A DNA stretch of 8,975 bases from an uncultured Parasutterella sp. (lineage in GTDB: Bacteria > Pseudomonadota > Gammaproteobacteria > Burkholderiales > Burkholderiaceae_F). The notes under the pieces are model-generated. The model was not told the DNA's origin and ran no database searches. It saw only the letters and a program-made list of their open reading frames with translations. A program made the translations under genes and the position numbers. Each line of letters begins with the position of its first letter. Within the stretch, counting starts at the first letter, position 1. Where the stretch lies: assembly GCA_900766055.1 (NCBI GenBank), contig CAAFTZ010000021.1, positions 1-8,975 on the forward strand, in the 5' to 3' direction. Positions 1 through 6,746 of this stretch are shown here, piece by piece.

Positions 1-54
1 CTTGCTTTTAAATCAATGAGTTAAAAAAGATTCTCCGTTAAATTCTCTAAAAGA

Positions 55-86
55 AGAGGGACTGGCAAAACCCTCTGAAATCCAGT
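55..86 (-). terminator. Candidate intrinsic terminator after the minus-strand operon, with interleaved inverted repeats
   Basis: Read on the minus strand, AGAGGG (76-71) can pair with CCCTCT (60-55) around a 10-nt loop, and TCTTTT follows at once. This resembles a short intrinsic terminator placed about 50 nt past the transporter stop. A second inverted repeat, ACTGG (86-82) with CCAGT (65-61), interleaves with it, so the two stems are mutually exclusive or pseudoknot-like. The six-pair stem is short, so this is a moderate call. If a minus-strand gene starts just left of the window, the same element could instead be a leader attenuator. The remaining bases 1-54 hold nothing else I can identify. 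Confidence 0.4.
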
Positions 87-135
87 GAATTTTGCAACAG
101 CTCCTTTTCATTTGTGTGGTATTCGTATATTCGTC

Positions 136-1329
136 TTAGCGAGTCGGCAGTATTGCCGAGCCTCGCTTCAGCCAAATCGCCGCACAGGCCAGCACACAAA
201 CACCGATAAGTGCACAGGCGACATACGGAACCGCGGCAAAACCGAACTCAGCAGACACTCGGCTGCCGATAAAGGCTCCGCCGCCAATACCGATATTGAA
301 AATGCCGGAAAACATCGATGTCGCCACGTCGGCGGCATCTCGGGCCGTATCCAAGAGCAGAGTCTGAAACGCCATCGAGATCGCCGTCATCGAAGCGCCC
401 CAGAAAGTTCCGAGTATGACCAGAGCACCGAAATGCGAAGAGGTAACCGTCAGCAGTCCGACACAGACCGTCATGATCAGCATCGGGATCACCAGAGTGC
501 CTGAGCGGTGCTTATCCACCGTCCTGGAACTAATCACCGTTCCGATAATGCCGGCAATACCGAAAATAAACAGGAACCAGACTGTGGCATTCTCAGACAA
601 GTGTCCGACATTCATCAGAATCGGCGTGATGTAGGAGTACACCGTGAACTGGCCCAAAATCACGACCATGGTCAGAAGGTAAAGCTGTACAAGCGCCGGG
701 CGCTTAAACAAGGACGGCAGGCTCTTTAAAGAACCGGCACGGTTGCTGGTACAGACAGGCAGCGAGAAAAAGATAATAACCCAAACCAATACGGCAGCCA
801 TACCCACGATGAAGAAGGATCCCTGCCAGCCGACCTGCTGTCCGAGATGAGTTCCGATCGGAACGCCAAGCACCGTTGCGACAATCGAGCCGCCCATCAC
901 CGCCGCTAAACCAAATGCCTGCTTCCCGAACGGCGCTACTCTGGCCGCCAGAGGCGTCATGATGGACCAAAAGATGGAATGCGTTACCGCGACACAGATT
1001 CGCGCGCCCATGAGTTTTTCAAACGTATCGGCCCACAAAACCACGAAATGGCTCAGTGCAAAAATCACGATGAGCCAAAGAAGCAGTCGTCGCCGCTCCA
1101 GCTTCGCGGTCAATATCGTAAGCGGGAGCGACAACAGAGATACGACCCAGGCGTAAACCGTAATAATGAGGCCGGTCTTTGAGACAGACTCATGAATCGA
1201 TTCTGCAATGTTCGGCAATAAGCCGACAGGTAAAAATTCAGAAGTGTTGAAAACGAAAGCGGCAAAGGCCAGTCCGATCGTCGGAATCCAGGCCTTAAAA
1301 CCGAACTTGTGCTGCTGAGGAGTGTGCAT
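136..1329 (-). CDS. MFS transporter of the SotB/YdeA sugar efflux family
   Basis: This 397-aa inner-membrane protein is predicted to be a proton-driven exporter of the major facilitator superfamily, with about twelve hydrophobic segments. It matches what I recall of E. coli SotB (396 aa), an efflux pump for arabinose and similar sugars, along most of its length. Matching stretches are the first-helix motif NTSEFLPVGLL (residues 28-38), a degenerate motif A, LERRRLL (77-83), between helices 2 and 3, VLGVPIG (153-159) in the motif-C region, and GSLKSLP (199-205) in the central loop. It is the last gene of the minus-strand operon, 14 nt past the lipoprotein stop. The ATG at 1329 is preceded by no convincing ribosome binding site, so it may be translated at a low level or depend on upstream translation. 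The family call is firm. The substrate is unknown, and the context suggests a modified pentose. I withhold the symbol sotB because the role may differ. Confidence 0.9.
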   Translation of the reverse strand: MHTPQQHKFGFKAWIPTIGLAFAAFVFNTSEFLPVGLLPNIAESIHESVSKTGLIITVYAWVVSLLSLPLTILTAKLERRRLLLWLIVIFALSHFVVLWADTFEKLMGARICVAVTHSIFWSIMTPLAARVAPFGKQAFGLAAVMGGSIVATVLGVPIGTHLGQQVGWQGSFFIVGMAAVLVWVIIFFSLPVCTSNRAGSLKSLPSLFKRPALVQLYLLTMVVILGQFTVYSYITPILMNVGHLSENATVWFLFIFGIAGIIGTVISSRTVDKHRSGTLVIPMLIMTVCVGLLTVTSSHFGALVILGTFWGASMTAISMAFQTLLLDTARDAADVATSMFSGIFNIGIGGGAFIGSRVSAEFGFAAVPYVACALIGVCVLACAAIWLKRGSAILPTR

Positions 1330-1343
1330 CTAACCAAAAACTT

Positions 1344-1850
1344 TTAGAAATCACGCTGATCCGCGTCCCTTTGGACCCAAGGATCAATACTTAAAACGTA
1401 ACGCAGAACTTTATCATCCTTGTCGTCAAAGTCGACCCATAAGGCCATCGGAAATCCGGATTCATCTAGGTAGCGATACATATAAGTGTGTTCGCCTAAA
1501 TTCTTGTAATGCCATTGTTCGCAGGGCTTTCCGAACATCGTGTAGATATCCTGGCTGTCCTGGACTTTAGGCTTGATCTGGTTGAAGTATTTTTGCTGCA
1601 GAAGCTGATCCTTAAAGATCAATTTGCCTTCCGGATTAAAGATCATCACGTAGGAAGCCTGGCCCATCGGCTGCATGGAATAAACGATTCGAATCGATCC
1701 GTCGGGGAGCCGTATCGTAGAGTCAGGAACACCGAGCTCTTTAACAGTGTGGTCGTACGTGTCGTTGAGCTTGATCATGTCGGGATGAGCACAAGCCGCC
1801 AAAAATAGCGCTGCGCAGCAAACCAAAATCAGCCTATAAATCTTTGTCAT
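1344..1850 (-). CDS. Outer-membrane-type lipoprotein with a duplicated BamE/SmpA-like region
   Basis: This 168-aa protein has a lipoprotein signal peptide: a positively charged start (MTKIYR), a hydrophobic core, and a lipobox LAAC with the acylated cysteine at residue 20. Alanine at +2 predicts sorting to the outer membrane. The mature part seems to hold two similar units, about residues 30-80 (LGVP, then LPDGS and an aromatic beta segment) and 97-153 (FGKP, then YMYRYLD). This pattern recalls SmpA/OmlA (BamE) folds and lipoproteins I remember from Burkholderiales. I chose the ATG at 1850 because AGAGGAG lies just upstream and the signal peptide begins there. A longer reading from a TTG at 2000 would bury the signal peptide behind 50 unlikely residues. 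The gene overlaps the upstream small gene by 17 nt, which suggests translational coupling. Function is unknown, and the BamE likeness is by eye only. Confidence 0.8.
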   Translation of the reverse strand: MTKIYRLILVCCAALFLAACAHPDMIKLNDTYDHTVKELGVPDSTIRLPDGSIRIVYSMQPMGQASYVMIFNPEGKLIFKDQLLQQKYFNQIKPKVQDSQDIYTMFGKPCEQWHYKNLGEHTYMYRYLDESGFPMALWVDFDDKDDKVLRYVLSIDPWVQRDADQRDF

Positions 1851-2094
1851 TTTCTTCTCCTCTTCGAGCCTTTTGCTCAGGATACTGGGAATGCAGGTTG
1901 CGAATAAGGTCCAAGTAGGCCTCTCGGAAAGAGGCCTCTGAGCATCCCATAAGAACAGCGTCGTCGATAGCGTCCTGAAGGTACCCTTTGATTTCTTCAA
2001 GATTTTCGGCCATCACCTTATTCTTTTCCGTACATGCAATGGGAGAGCCCTCCGGAGTGCACCACTTAGGCGCCGGCTCTTCAGCCTTCTTCAT
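1834..2094 (-). CDS. Conserved small hypothetical protein, 86 aa, with a Trp-Cys-Thr-Pro N-terminal motif
   Basis: This is a small, probably cytoplasmic protein with no signal peptide or membrane segment. The N-terminal part holds KWCTPEGSPIAC (residues 10-21), so Cys12 and Cys21 are nine residues apart. A charged, helix-prone stretch follows (about 24-75), with a third cysteine in VLMGCSE (47-53). The spacing of Cys12 and Cys21 could allow metal binding or a disulfide, but nothing proves it. I recall similar small hypothetical proteins in Burkholderiales, unverified. The ATG at 2094 has a good Shine-Dalgarno sequence, AGGAGA, a few bases upstream. The gene overlaps the aldolase by 14 nt and the lipoprotein by 17 nt, so it sits inside a tightly coupled operon and is very likely translated. 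No function can be assigned. Confidence 0.75.
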   Translation of the reverse strand: MKKAEEPAPKWCTPEGSPIACTEKNKVMAENLEEIKGYLQDAIDDAVLMGCSEASFREAYLDLIRNLHSQYPEQKARRGEENDKDL

Positions 2095-2773
2095 GGCCTT
2101 TCTCCTGCTGTCCGTAGGTCTTAAACTGCTCTTTCACTCGCGCCATCTCTTCTTTATCAATCAGAGGGCAGCCGCCGATCTGCTTAAGATTCATCCACAT
2201 CCGAGCAAGCGATTCGATTTCCAAAGCAACAGCGTAGGCCTGTTTCAAGTTACGGCCCGCTGCCACGCTGCCGTGATGCGAAAGGAGGCACCCCAAGCGA
2301 TCCTTGCCCAGCGTATCGCGGCAGCCCTCCGCTAACGCTACGGAACCGAACGTAGCATAGGGTGCGCAGGGAATCGTATCGCCTCCGGCGGCCGCAACCA
2401 TGTAATGGAACGGAGGAATTGCCTCGTCCAGACAGGAAAGCATGGTTGCGTACGGAGAATGCGTGTGCACAACGGCGTTGATATCGGGACGGCCCTGATA
2501 AAGAAAAGCATGGAGGTTCCACTCCGATGAAGGCTGGCGGCTTCCTACCGCCTTATAGCAGCCGTTGTCCGTAAATAAAATCCGCACCAAATCTTCCGGT
2601 TCGGTTTCGTCATAGGGAAGACCCGTCGGCGTAATCAAAAAACCTTTGCCTTCCGGAGAATCAAACCGTACAGAGAGGTTTCCGCTGCTGTTGACATTAA
2701 GACCTGCTCGACTCAGTTTTAAGGCGTAGTCGATGATTTCATCTCTCGCCTTTTCTTCCTTATCTTCAAACAT
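2081..2773 (-). CDS. ald2: Class II (zinc) aldolase of the FucA/Ald2 type, likely for a 5-deoxy-ribulose 1-phosphate
   Basis: This 230-aa cytoplasmic enzyme of the class II aldolase/adducin family would cleave a ketose 1-phosphate to dihydroxyacetone phosphate and an aldehyde. It closely resembles E. coli L-fuculose-1-phosphate aldolase as I recall it. Matching features are the phosphate-binding NSSGNLSVR (residues 28-36), LITPTGLPY (46-54), catalytic Glu84 in SSEW, zinc ligands His103 and His105 in VVHTH, HYMVAAAGG (123-131) with IPCAPYATFG (134-143), the third zinc ligand in HHG (166-168), and a FKTYG ending (217-221). It starts inside the end of the mtnA gene (8-nt overlap), so the natural substrate is probably 5-methylthioribulose 1-phosphate or 5-deoxyribulose 1-phosphate, as for Ald2 of the DHAP shunt. 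The related dehydratase MtnB is the main alternative, but the FucA-like catalytic Glu and close FucA similarity favour an aldolase. Fuculose phosphate is possible but lacks gene context. Confidence 0.85.
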   Translation of the reverse strand: MFEDKEEKARDEIIDYALKLSRAGLNVNSSGNLSVRFDSPEGKGFLITPTGLPYDETEPEDLVRILFTDNGCYKAVGSRQPSSEWNLHAFLYQGRPDINAVVHTHSPYATMLSCLDEAIPPFHYMVAAAGGDTIPCAPYATFGSVALAEGCRDTLGKDRLGCLLSHHGSVAAGRNLKQAYAVALEIESLARMWMNLKQIGGCPLIDKEEMARVKEQFKTYGQQEKGHEEG

Positions 2774-3845
2774 GACTGTTCACCCTTAGATCTTTCAAGT
2801 CTTCCGGCACAAAGACGCCGCAATCCGTAATGAATCCGGTAATCAAGCGTGCCGGTGTGACGTCAAAGCCAGGATTCACGGTTGCGATGCCGGGATCGGT
2901 GATACAGACTTCCGTCTCATGCCCGTGTTTATCAATGCCTCGCACCCAGCGTATTTCATCTCCGGAACGGTTTTCAATCGGAATATCTCCTCCGCTCTTT
3001 GCCGTCCAGTCGAACGTCGATATCGGCGCTGCAACATAAAAAGGAATTTGATTATCTGCCGCTGCCAACGCTTTTAAGTAGGTTCCGATCTTATTTGCCG
3101 TATCTCCGTTTGCCGCAATGCGGTCGGCTCCGACAATCACCAGATCGATTCCGCCTTCCCTCATGAGCTCGCCGCCTGCATTATCTGCAATCAAACAAAC
3201 GGGGATCCCTGCAGCTTTCAGCTCCCAGGCCGTCAGCGTCCCCTGAAGTCGGGGACGCGTTTCATCGGCATAAACCGTCAGCGGAATTCCGGCCTCAAAT
3301 GCCGTATAAATCCCGGCCGTTGCGGTTCCGAGTTCCACGGTCGCAAGCTTTCCGGCGTTGCAGTGCGTGAGGATGTTAAGCGGCCTGCCGAGCTTTAAAT
3401 AAAGCGCCTCAATAATTGTTTGAGCGTGTTTCGCAAGACGAATACTCATCGATCGCTCTTGCTCACAGATCTCGGCGGCTAAGTGCCAAGCCGCTTTTCG
3501 TCTGCGGTCGGGCTCCATTCCTTTCAGCCGCTTGAGCATAAAGTCGACGGCCCAGTTCAAATTGACGGCGGTCGGCCTCGCACTCTTTAAAAGGTTCGCG
3601 GCTTCAATCAAAAAGCCTGTCTCGGTGCTTTCATCTGCGGCCAAAGCCATTCCGGCTGCACCTGTCACGCCGATCAAAGGGGCTCCGCGAACCGTCATGT
3701 CGCGGATCGCCTCAGCCGCCTCTTGTGCATTTTTAAGATCAACGTACTCCACACGGTGGGGCAAAAGTCTCTGATCCAACACCGCCACGCGCCGCTCGGC
3801 TTCGTCAATAAAAACAGTGTACGGGGAATTAGATTCGACGCTCAC
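2766..3845 (-). CDS. mtnA: S-methyl-5-thioribose-1-phosphate isomerase family protein (MtnA)
   Basis: This 359-aa cytoplasmic enzyme isomerises 5-methylthioribose 1-phosphate, and in related pathways 5-deoxyribose 1-phosphate, to the ribulose 1-phosphate form. Family marks are clear: RGAPLIG (residues 53-59), LTHCNAG (159-165) with catalytic Cys162, ADNAGG (220-225), GADRIAANGDTANKIG (239-254) with catalytic Asp241, PISTFD (274-279), and NPGFDVTPARLITG (324-337). These separate it from the related eIF2B and ribose-1,5-bisphosphate isomerase families. The length is normal. The start is GTG at 3845, with GAAGGAG five to six bases upstream. It is the first gene of the operon, and its stop overlaps the aldolase start by 8 nt. 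Pairing with an aldolase rather than with MtnB/MtnC/MtnD genes points to the DHAP shunt rather than full methionine salvage. A kinase (MtnK) or phosphorylase (MtnP) must be encoded elsewhere. Confidence 0.93.
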   Translation of the reverse strand: MSVESNSPYTVFIDEAERRVAVLDQRLLPHRVEYVDLKNAQEAAEAIRDMTVRGAPLIGVTGAAGMALAADESTETGFLIEAANLLKSARPTAVNLNWAVDFMLKRLKGMEPDRRRKAAWHLAAEICEQERSMSIRLAKHAQTIIEALYLKLGRPLNILTHCNAGKLATVELGTATAGIYTAFEAGIPLTVYADETRPRLQGTLTAWELKAAGIPVCLIADNAGGELMREGGIDLVIVGADRIAANGDTANKIGTYLKALAAADNQIPFYVAAPISTFDWTAKSGGDIPIENRSGDEIRWVRGIDKHGHETEVCITDPGIATVNPGFDVTPARLITGFITDCGVFVPEDLKDLRVNSHV

Positions 3846-4001
3846 ACACTCTCCTTCTCAAGCGTACTTTGAGCTTCTAATCTTATTCGGATGCGAAAAA
3901 ATCTGCAGGCGCCTTTGGCATTTTTGAGACATGCTTCACTACAGACTTACCCGCCTGATTTAGACTTTAACTTCCGTCAGGCTTTTGGATCGGCCAATAC
4001 C
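3846..4001. promoter_or_regulatory. Divergent intergenic region between the mtnA operon and the acetyltransferase gene
   Basis: Both transcription units start from this 156-nt stretch, so it should hold both promoters. On the plus strand TTGGCA and TTGAGA (about 3915-3930) each resemble a -35 box at five of six positions, but no good -10 box stands at the right distance. On the minus strand TAAGAT (near 3880) is a weak -10 candidate without a clear -35. The minus-strand ribosome binding site GAAGGAG (about 3850-3856) is the only firm element. The plus-strand frame is also open from an ATG at 3891, which would shrink the gap to 45 nt. I judge that unlikely to be the real start. Confidence 0.4.
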
Positions 4002-6683
4002 ATGGACTTCAATCACTATCTACATACGCTGTTCAACCCGCGTTCCGTCGCCATCGTCGGAGCAAGCGCAAGAAGCGGAAGCTTCGGCACGCTTATTTGG
4101 AAAATTGCCAAAAGCGCTTCACCTCGGGCAAAACTCTTTCCCGTAAATCCAAAATACAAAACGATCGGCCGTGAAACTTCTTATGCGGCTCTCACGGATA
4201 TAAAAGAAGATGTAGATTTAGCCGTCCTCGTCTGCCCCCCGTCCGTTTATCCGAAAGCCTTGGAGAGCTGCCTTAAAAAAGGCGTTAGAAATATTCTCCT
4301 GTGCGGGGGATTTCCGAAGTCCGATCTGACTGAACCGGTCATTGAAGCCATCAACAAGACTGCAGCAGCAGGGATCCGTATCGTCGGCCCTCAGTCTTTA
4401 GGGCTTATGACGCCCTCGGAAGGTCTGAATCTAAGCTACCTTCCCGCCCTACCCCCGGCCGGAGAAGTCGGGCTCGTCAGCCAGTCCCCTGGCCTTTCCT
4501 GCACGATTATTGATTACGTCACTAATGCGCAGTGCGGTTTTTCCCACGTCATCGACCCCGGCTTTGAACAAGTCCTTACAGTGGCTGACTATGTGGACAT
4601 GCTGGCCTTTGATCGCAAAACACGCTGTATCGTTCTTTATCTCGAGTCTTTCCAGCAGCCGAGAAAACTGCTCTCCGCTATTCGCTTAGCAGCAGCCAAT
4701 AAGCCGGTTATCTTATTAAAAGGCGGACAGACGCCGGGATCCGCAGACATTGTCATTAACAACAGCGGAGCTCGAGAAGATGAAGACGGCGTCATGAAAA
4801 GAGCTCTGGTGCGGGCAGGTGCGCTTCTTGTAACTTCGCTCAAAGAGCTGAACTACGCGGTCCAGGCCTTTGCTATGCGCAGAGAACTAACTTCGGGCGA
4901 ACTGTACGGACTCGTTAACAGCAAAGGACTGGACTCTCTGCTGGCCGATCATGCGTACAACAACCACCTGCGGTTAGCAACGCCCGACAGCACAGTGGCC
5001 AAAGAACTCCGAGACAAATACAAAATTACTTTTCCTTATGCCAATCCGGTGAACATGGGATTGGATATGGACGCCGCGACCATCGCGGATTTAACCGACT
5101 ACCTCCTCAATCGCCCGGAGTGCTCAGGTATTGTGCTGAGCGTGGTAACCAACCCTTCGCTGGACGCTTTGGATTTAGCCAAAAAACTGGTTCCTATTCT
5201 TAAGAAATCTCAAAAGCCTGCTGTCACGGTTTGGATCGGAACGGAACCCGACTTCCCTGCCATAAAACATCTCCGCAAAAACGGCATCGTAGCGATGAAT
5301 GACATGAAGGGGGCCTGTCGTGCGATTCGTCTAATGGAGCAGTTTCGTAAATTTAAGAGCGACGGCGTTCCGGGAAGCTATTCCGTTATTCCCTCCGATC
5401 CGGCATTCTTTGCGGGCGCCCGCAAAGTCATCCAGACAGCGCGCCGAGAGGGGCGCCATCTCCTCTATGAAGAAGAGAGCAAACGTCTTCTGGCAGGCAT
5501 CGGCTTTGAAACCACGGCCGGAATTTATGCCGGCTCGCTCGGTGAGGCTATTGAAGCGGCACGGGCCCTCGGGTATCCCGTCGCCATGAAGCTGCGCATG
5601 GACGGCATTCTTTCAAAGAGCGATGCCAAGGGCGTGATTCTGGGAATCCGCAAAGAACGCGAACTTAAAGGCGCTTGGAAAAATATGTCGGAGCGAGCCG
5701 TTCATCTCGGTCAACCCGAAGAAGGCTTCGGCGTATTCCTTCAAAAAACACTGGATACGGACAACCGCCGCGAACTGCGCGTCGGCATGAAACTGACGCG
5801 TCATTTCGGCCCCATCGTCTATTTGGGTATCGGCGGCCTCTACGGAAAGATTTTTAAAGACACCGTCTTTAACTTTGCACCGCTTTCGCTCAAAGAAGCG
5901 CAGGACATGATCTCCTCTGAACCTTTTAAGACATTCTTAGGCGATTTCCAGGGACTTGCTCCCTGCGACCCTGAACCCATTGTGACCGCATTGATTCGTC
6001 TGTCACAGCTTGCCGTAGAAATTCCTGCCGTCCGATCCATCGATATCGATCCGCTTCTTTGCGGAAAAGGTCATGCCATCGTTTTAGATGCGCATTGCGT
6101 CATAGGATCCGATACGCTGACAGCCGACGAAAATGCTTCGCACTTAATCTTCCCGTACCGCCCGAGTTTTGAGAAGAACGTCCGGGGAAAATACGGCATG
6201 GTCAAGATTAAAAATGCCGCGCCGGAAGATAAAGACAATTTCTTGAAATACCTTGGAAGCCTCTCCGATCAATCTAGAAGACTGAGATTCCATAGTCTGA
6301 CGAGTTCGCTGGAGTCGATTGCCGTTTCGGCAGTCTCATCCGACCCGGATCGTTCCTTCTCTATTTTTGCCGTGGATCCGAACTCCGACTCCGGCGATAT
6401 TATTGCCGAAACCCGTCTGTCTCAGCTGCCCAACCGCACTTCCGCTGAGTTTGGAATTTCGGTCAGAGACGATTGGCAGGGCCACGGACTTGCAACGCTA
6501 CTCATGGACGAAATTGAAGCTGAGGCTCGCCGCAGAGGATTGGAGAAAGTCGTGGGCTATGTGCTCAAAGACAACGAGAACATGCACGGCATGATGGCCA
6601 AACGCGGCTATATCCGCACGACGGACAAGGAGGACCCGAATATCGATCTCTTTACTTTGGATAACGTGAAAGTCTCGAATTAG
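4002..6683 (+). CDS. Pat/PatZ-type protein lysine acetyltransferase (acyl-CoA synthetase scaffold fused to GNAT)
   Basis: This 893-aa cytoplasmic protein probably transfers acetyl groups from acetyl-CoA to lysines, typically silencing enzymes such as acetyl-CoA synthetase. Domains in order are a CoA-binding Rossmann domain (about 10-135, LFNPRSVAIVGAS at 10-22), succinyl-CoA-ligase-like domains (about 150-450, GLVSQSPG at 157-164), an ATP-grasp region (about 480-700, YPVAMKLRMDG at 525-535, FGPIVYLGIGG at 602-612, IDIDPLL at 680-686), and a GNAT domain (733-893) with acetyl-CoA loop QGHGLA (826-831) and probable catalytic Glu816. Order and length match E. coli PatZ (886 aa). The catalytic histidine of active synthetases is Asn254, as expected for Pat enzymes. 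The ATP-grasp HKSD motif reads SKSD (538-541). I start at 4002 because PatZ-like homology begins there. An in-frame ATG at 3891 would add 37 residues, and neither start has a strong ribosome binding site. Confidence 0.88.
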   Translation: MDFNHYLHTLFNPRSVAIVGASARSGSFGTLIWKIAKSASPRAKLFPVNPKYKTIGRETSYAALTDIKEDVDLAVLVCPPSVYPKALESCLKKGVRNILLCGGFPKSDLTEPVIEAINKTAAAGIRIVGPQSLGLMTPSEGLNLSYLPALPPAGEVGLVSQSPGLSCTIIDYVTNAQCGFSHVIDPGFEQVLTVADYVDMLAFDRKTRCIVLYLESFQQPRKLLSAIRLAAANKPVILLKGGQTPGSADIVINNSGAREDEDGVMKRALVRAGALLVTSLKELNYAVQAFAMRRELTSGELYGLVNSKGLDSLLADHAYNNHLRLATPDSTVAKELRDKYKITFPYANPVNMGLDMDAATIADLTDYLLNRPECSGIVLSVVTNPSLDALDLAKKLVPILKKSQKPAVTVWIGTEPDFPAIKHLRKNGIVAMNDMKGACRAIRLMEQFRKFKSDGVPGSYSVIPSDPAFFAGARKVIQTARREGRHLLYEEESKRLLAGIGFETTAGIYAGSLGEAIEAARALGYPVAMKLRMDGILSKSDAKGVILGIRKERELKGAWKNMSERAVHLGQPEEGFGVFLQKTLDTDNRRELRVGMKLTRHFGPIVYLGIGGLYGKIFKDTVFNFAPLSLKEAQDMISSEPFKTFLGDFQGLAPCDPEPIVTALIRLSQLAVEIPAVRSIDIDPLLCGKGHAIVLDAHCVIGSDTLTADENASHLIFPYRPSFEKNVRGKYGMVKIKNAAPEDKDNFLKYLGSLSDQSRRLRFHSLTSSLESIAVSAVSSDPDRSFSIFAVDPNSDSGDIIAETRLSQLPNRTSAEFGISVRDDWQGHGLATLLMDEIEAEARRRGLEKVVGYVLKDNENMHGMMAKRGYIRTTDKEDPNIDLFTLDNVKVSN

Positions 6684-6746
6684 TGAAAATAAATCTCGGC
6701 CCTTGCTTAGAAGCGCCAAAATAAGCGGAACTTTGAAGGAAACAAA
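6684..6746 (+). promoter_or_regulatory. Short gap with ribosome binding site for the crotonase-family gene
   Basis: These 63 nt separate the acetyltransferase stop from the next ATG. A clear Shine-Dalgarno sequence, GAAGGA (6735-6740), sits six bases before the start at 6747. A small inverted repeat, GCTTA (6705-6709) with TAAGC (6722-6726), is present but too weak to name. I see no T-run terminator and no convincing promoter, so read-through from the acetyltransferase gene is possible. Confidence 0.5.

Noticed and set aside
121..134. Short direct repeat ATTCGT spaced by two bases
   Set aside because: Two copies of six bases are too few to mean anything. No further copies were seen nearby.
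144..159. Inverted repeat TCGGCA / TGCCGA near the transporter stop, considered as a terminator
   Set aside because: It lies inside the coding region and no T-run follows on either strand.
85..504. Plus-strand open frame of 139 codons
   Set aside because: It lies antisense to the end of the MFS transporter gene, has low-complexity, Arg/Ser-rich composition and no ribosome binding site or family likeness. It is a shadow of the real gene.
1851..2000. Fifty-residue N-terminal extension of the lipoprotein from a TTG
   Set aside because: It would hide a clear signal peptide and lipobox, lies over the small 86-aa gene, and the ATG at 1850 has its own strong ribosome binding site.
2081..2773. Calling the aldolase MtnB, the dehydratase of methionine salvage
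   Set aside because: The sequence follows E. coli FucA closely, including catalytic Glu84 in SSEW and the HYMVAAAGG and CAPYATFG stretches. No mtnC or mtnD gene is nearby.
6705..6726. Inverted repeat GCTTA / TAAGC between the acetyltransferase and crotonase genes, considered as a terminator
   Set aside because: The stem has five pairs with a long loop and no T-run follows.
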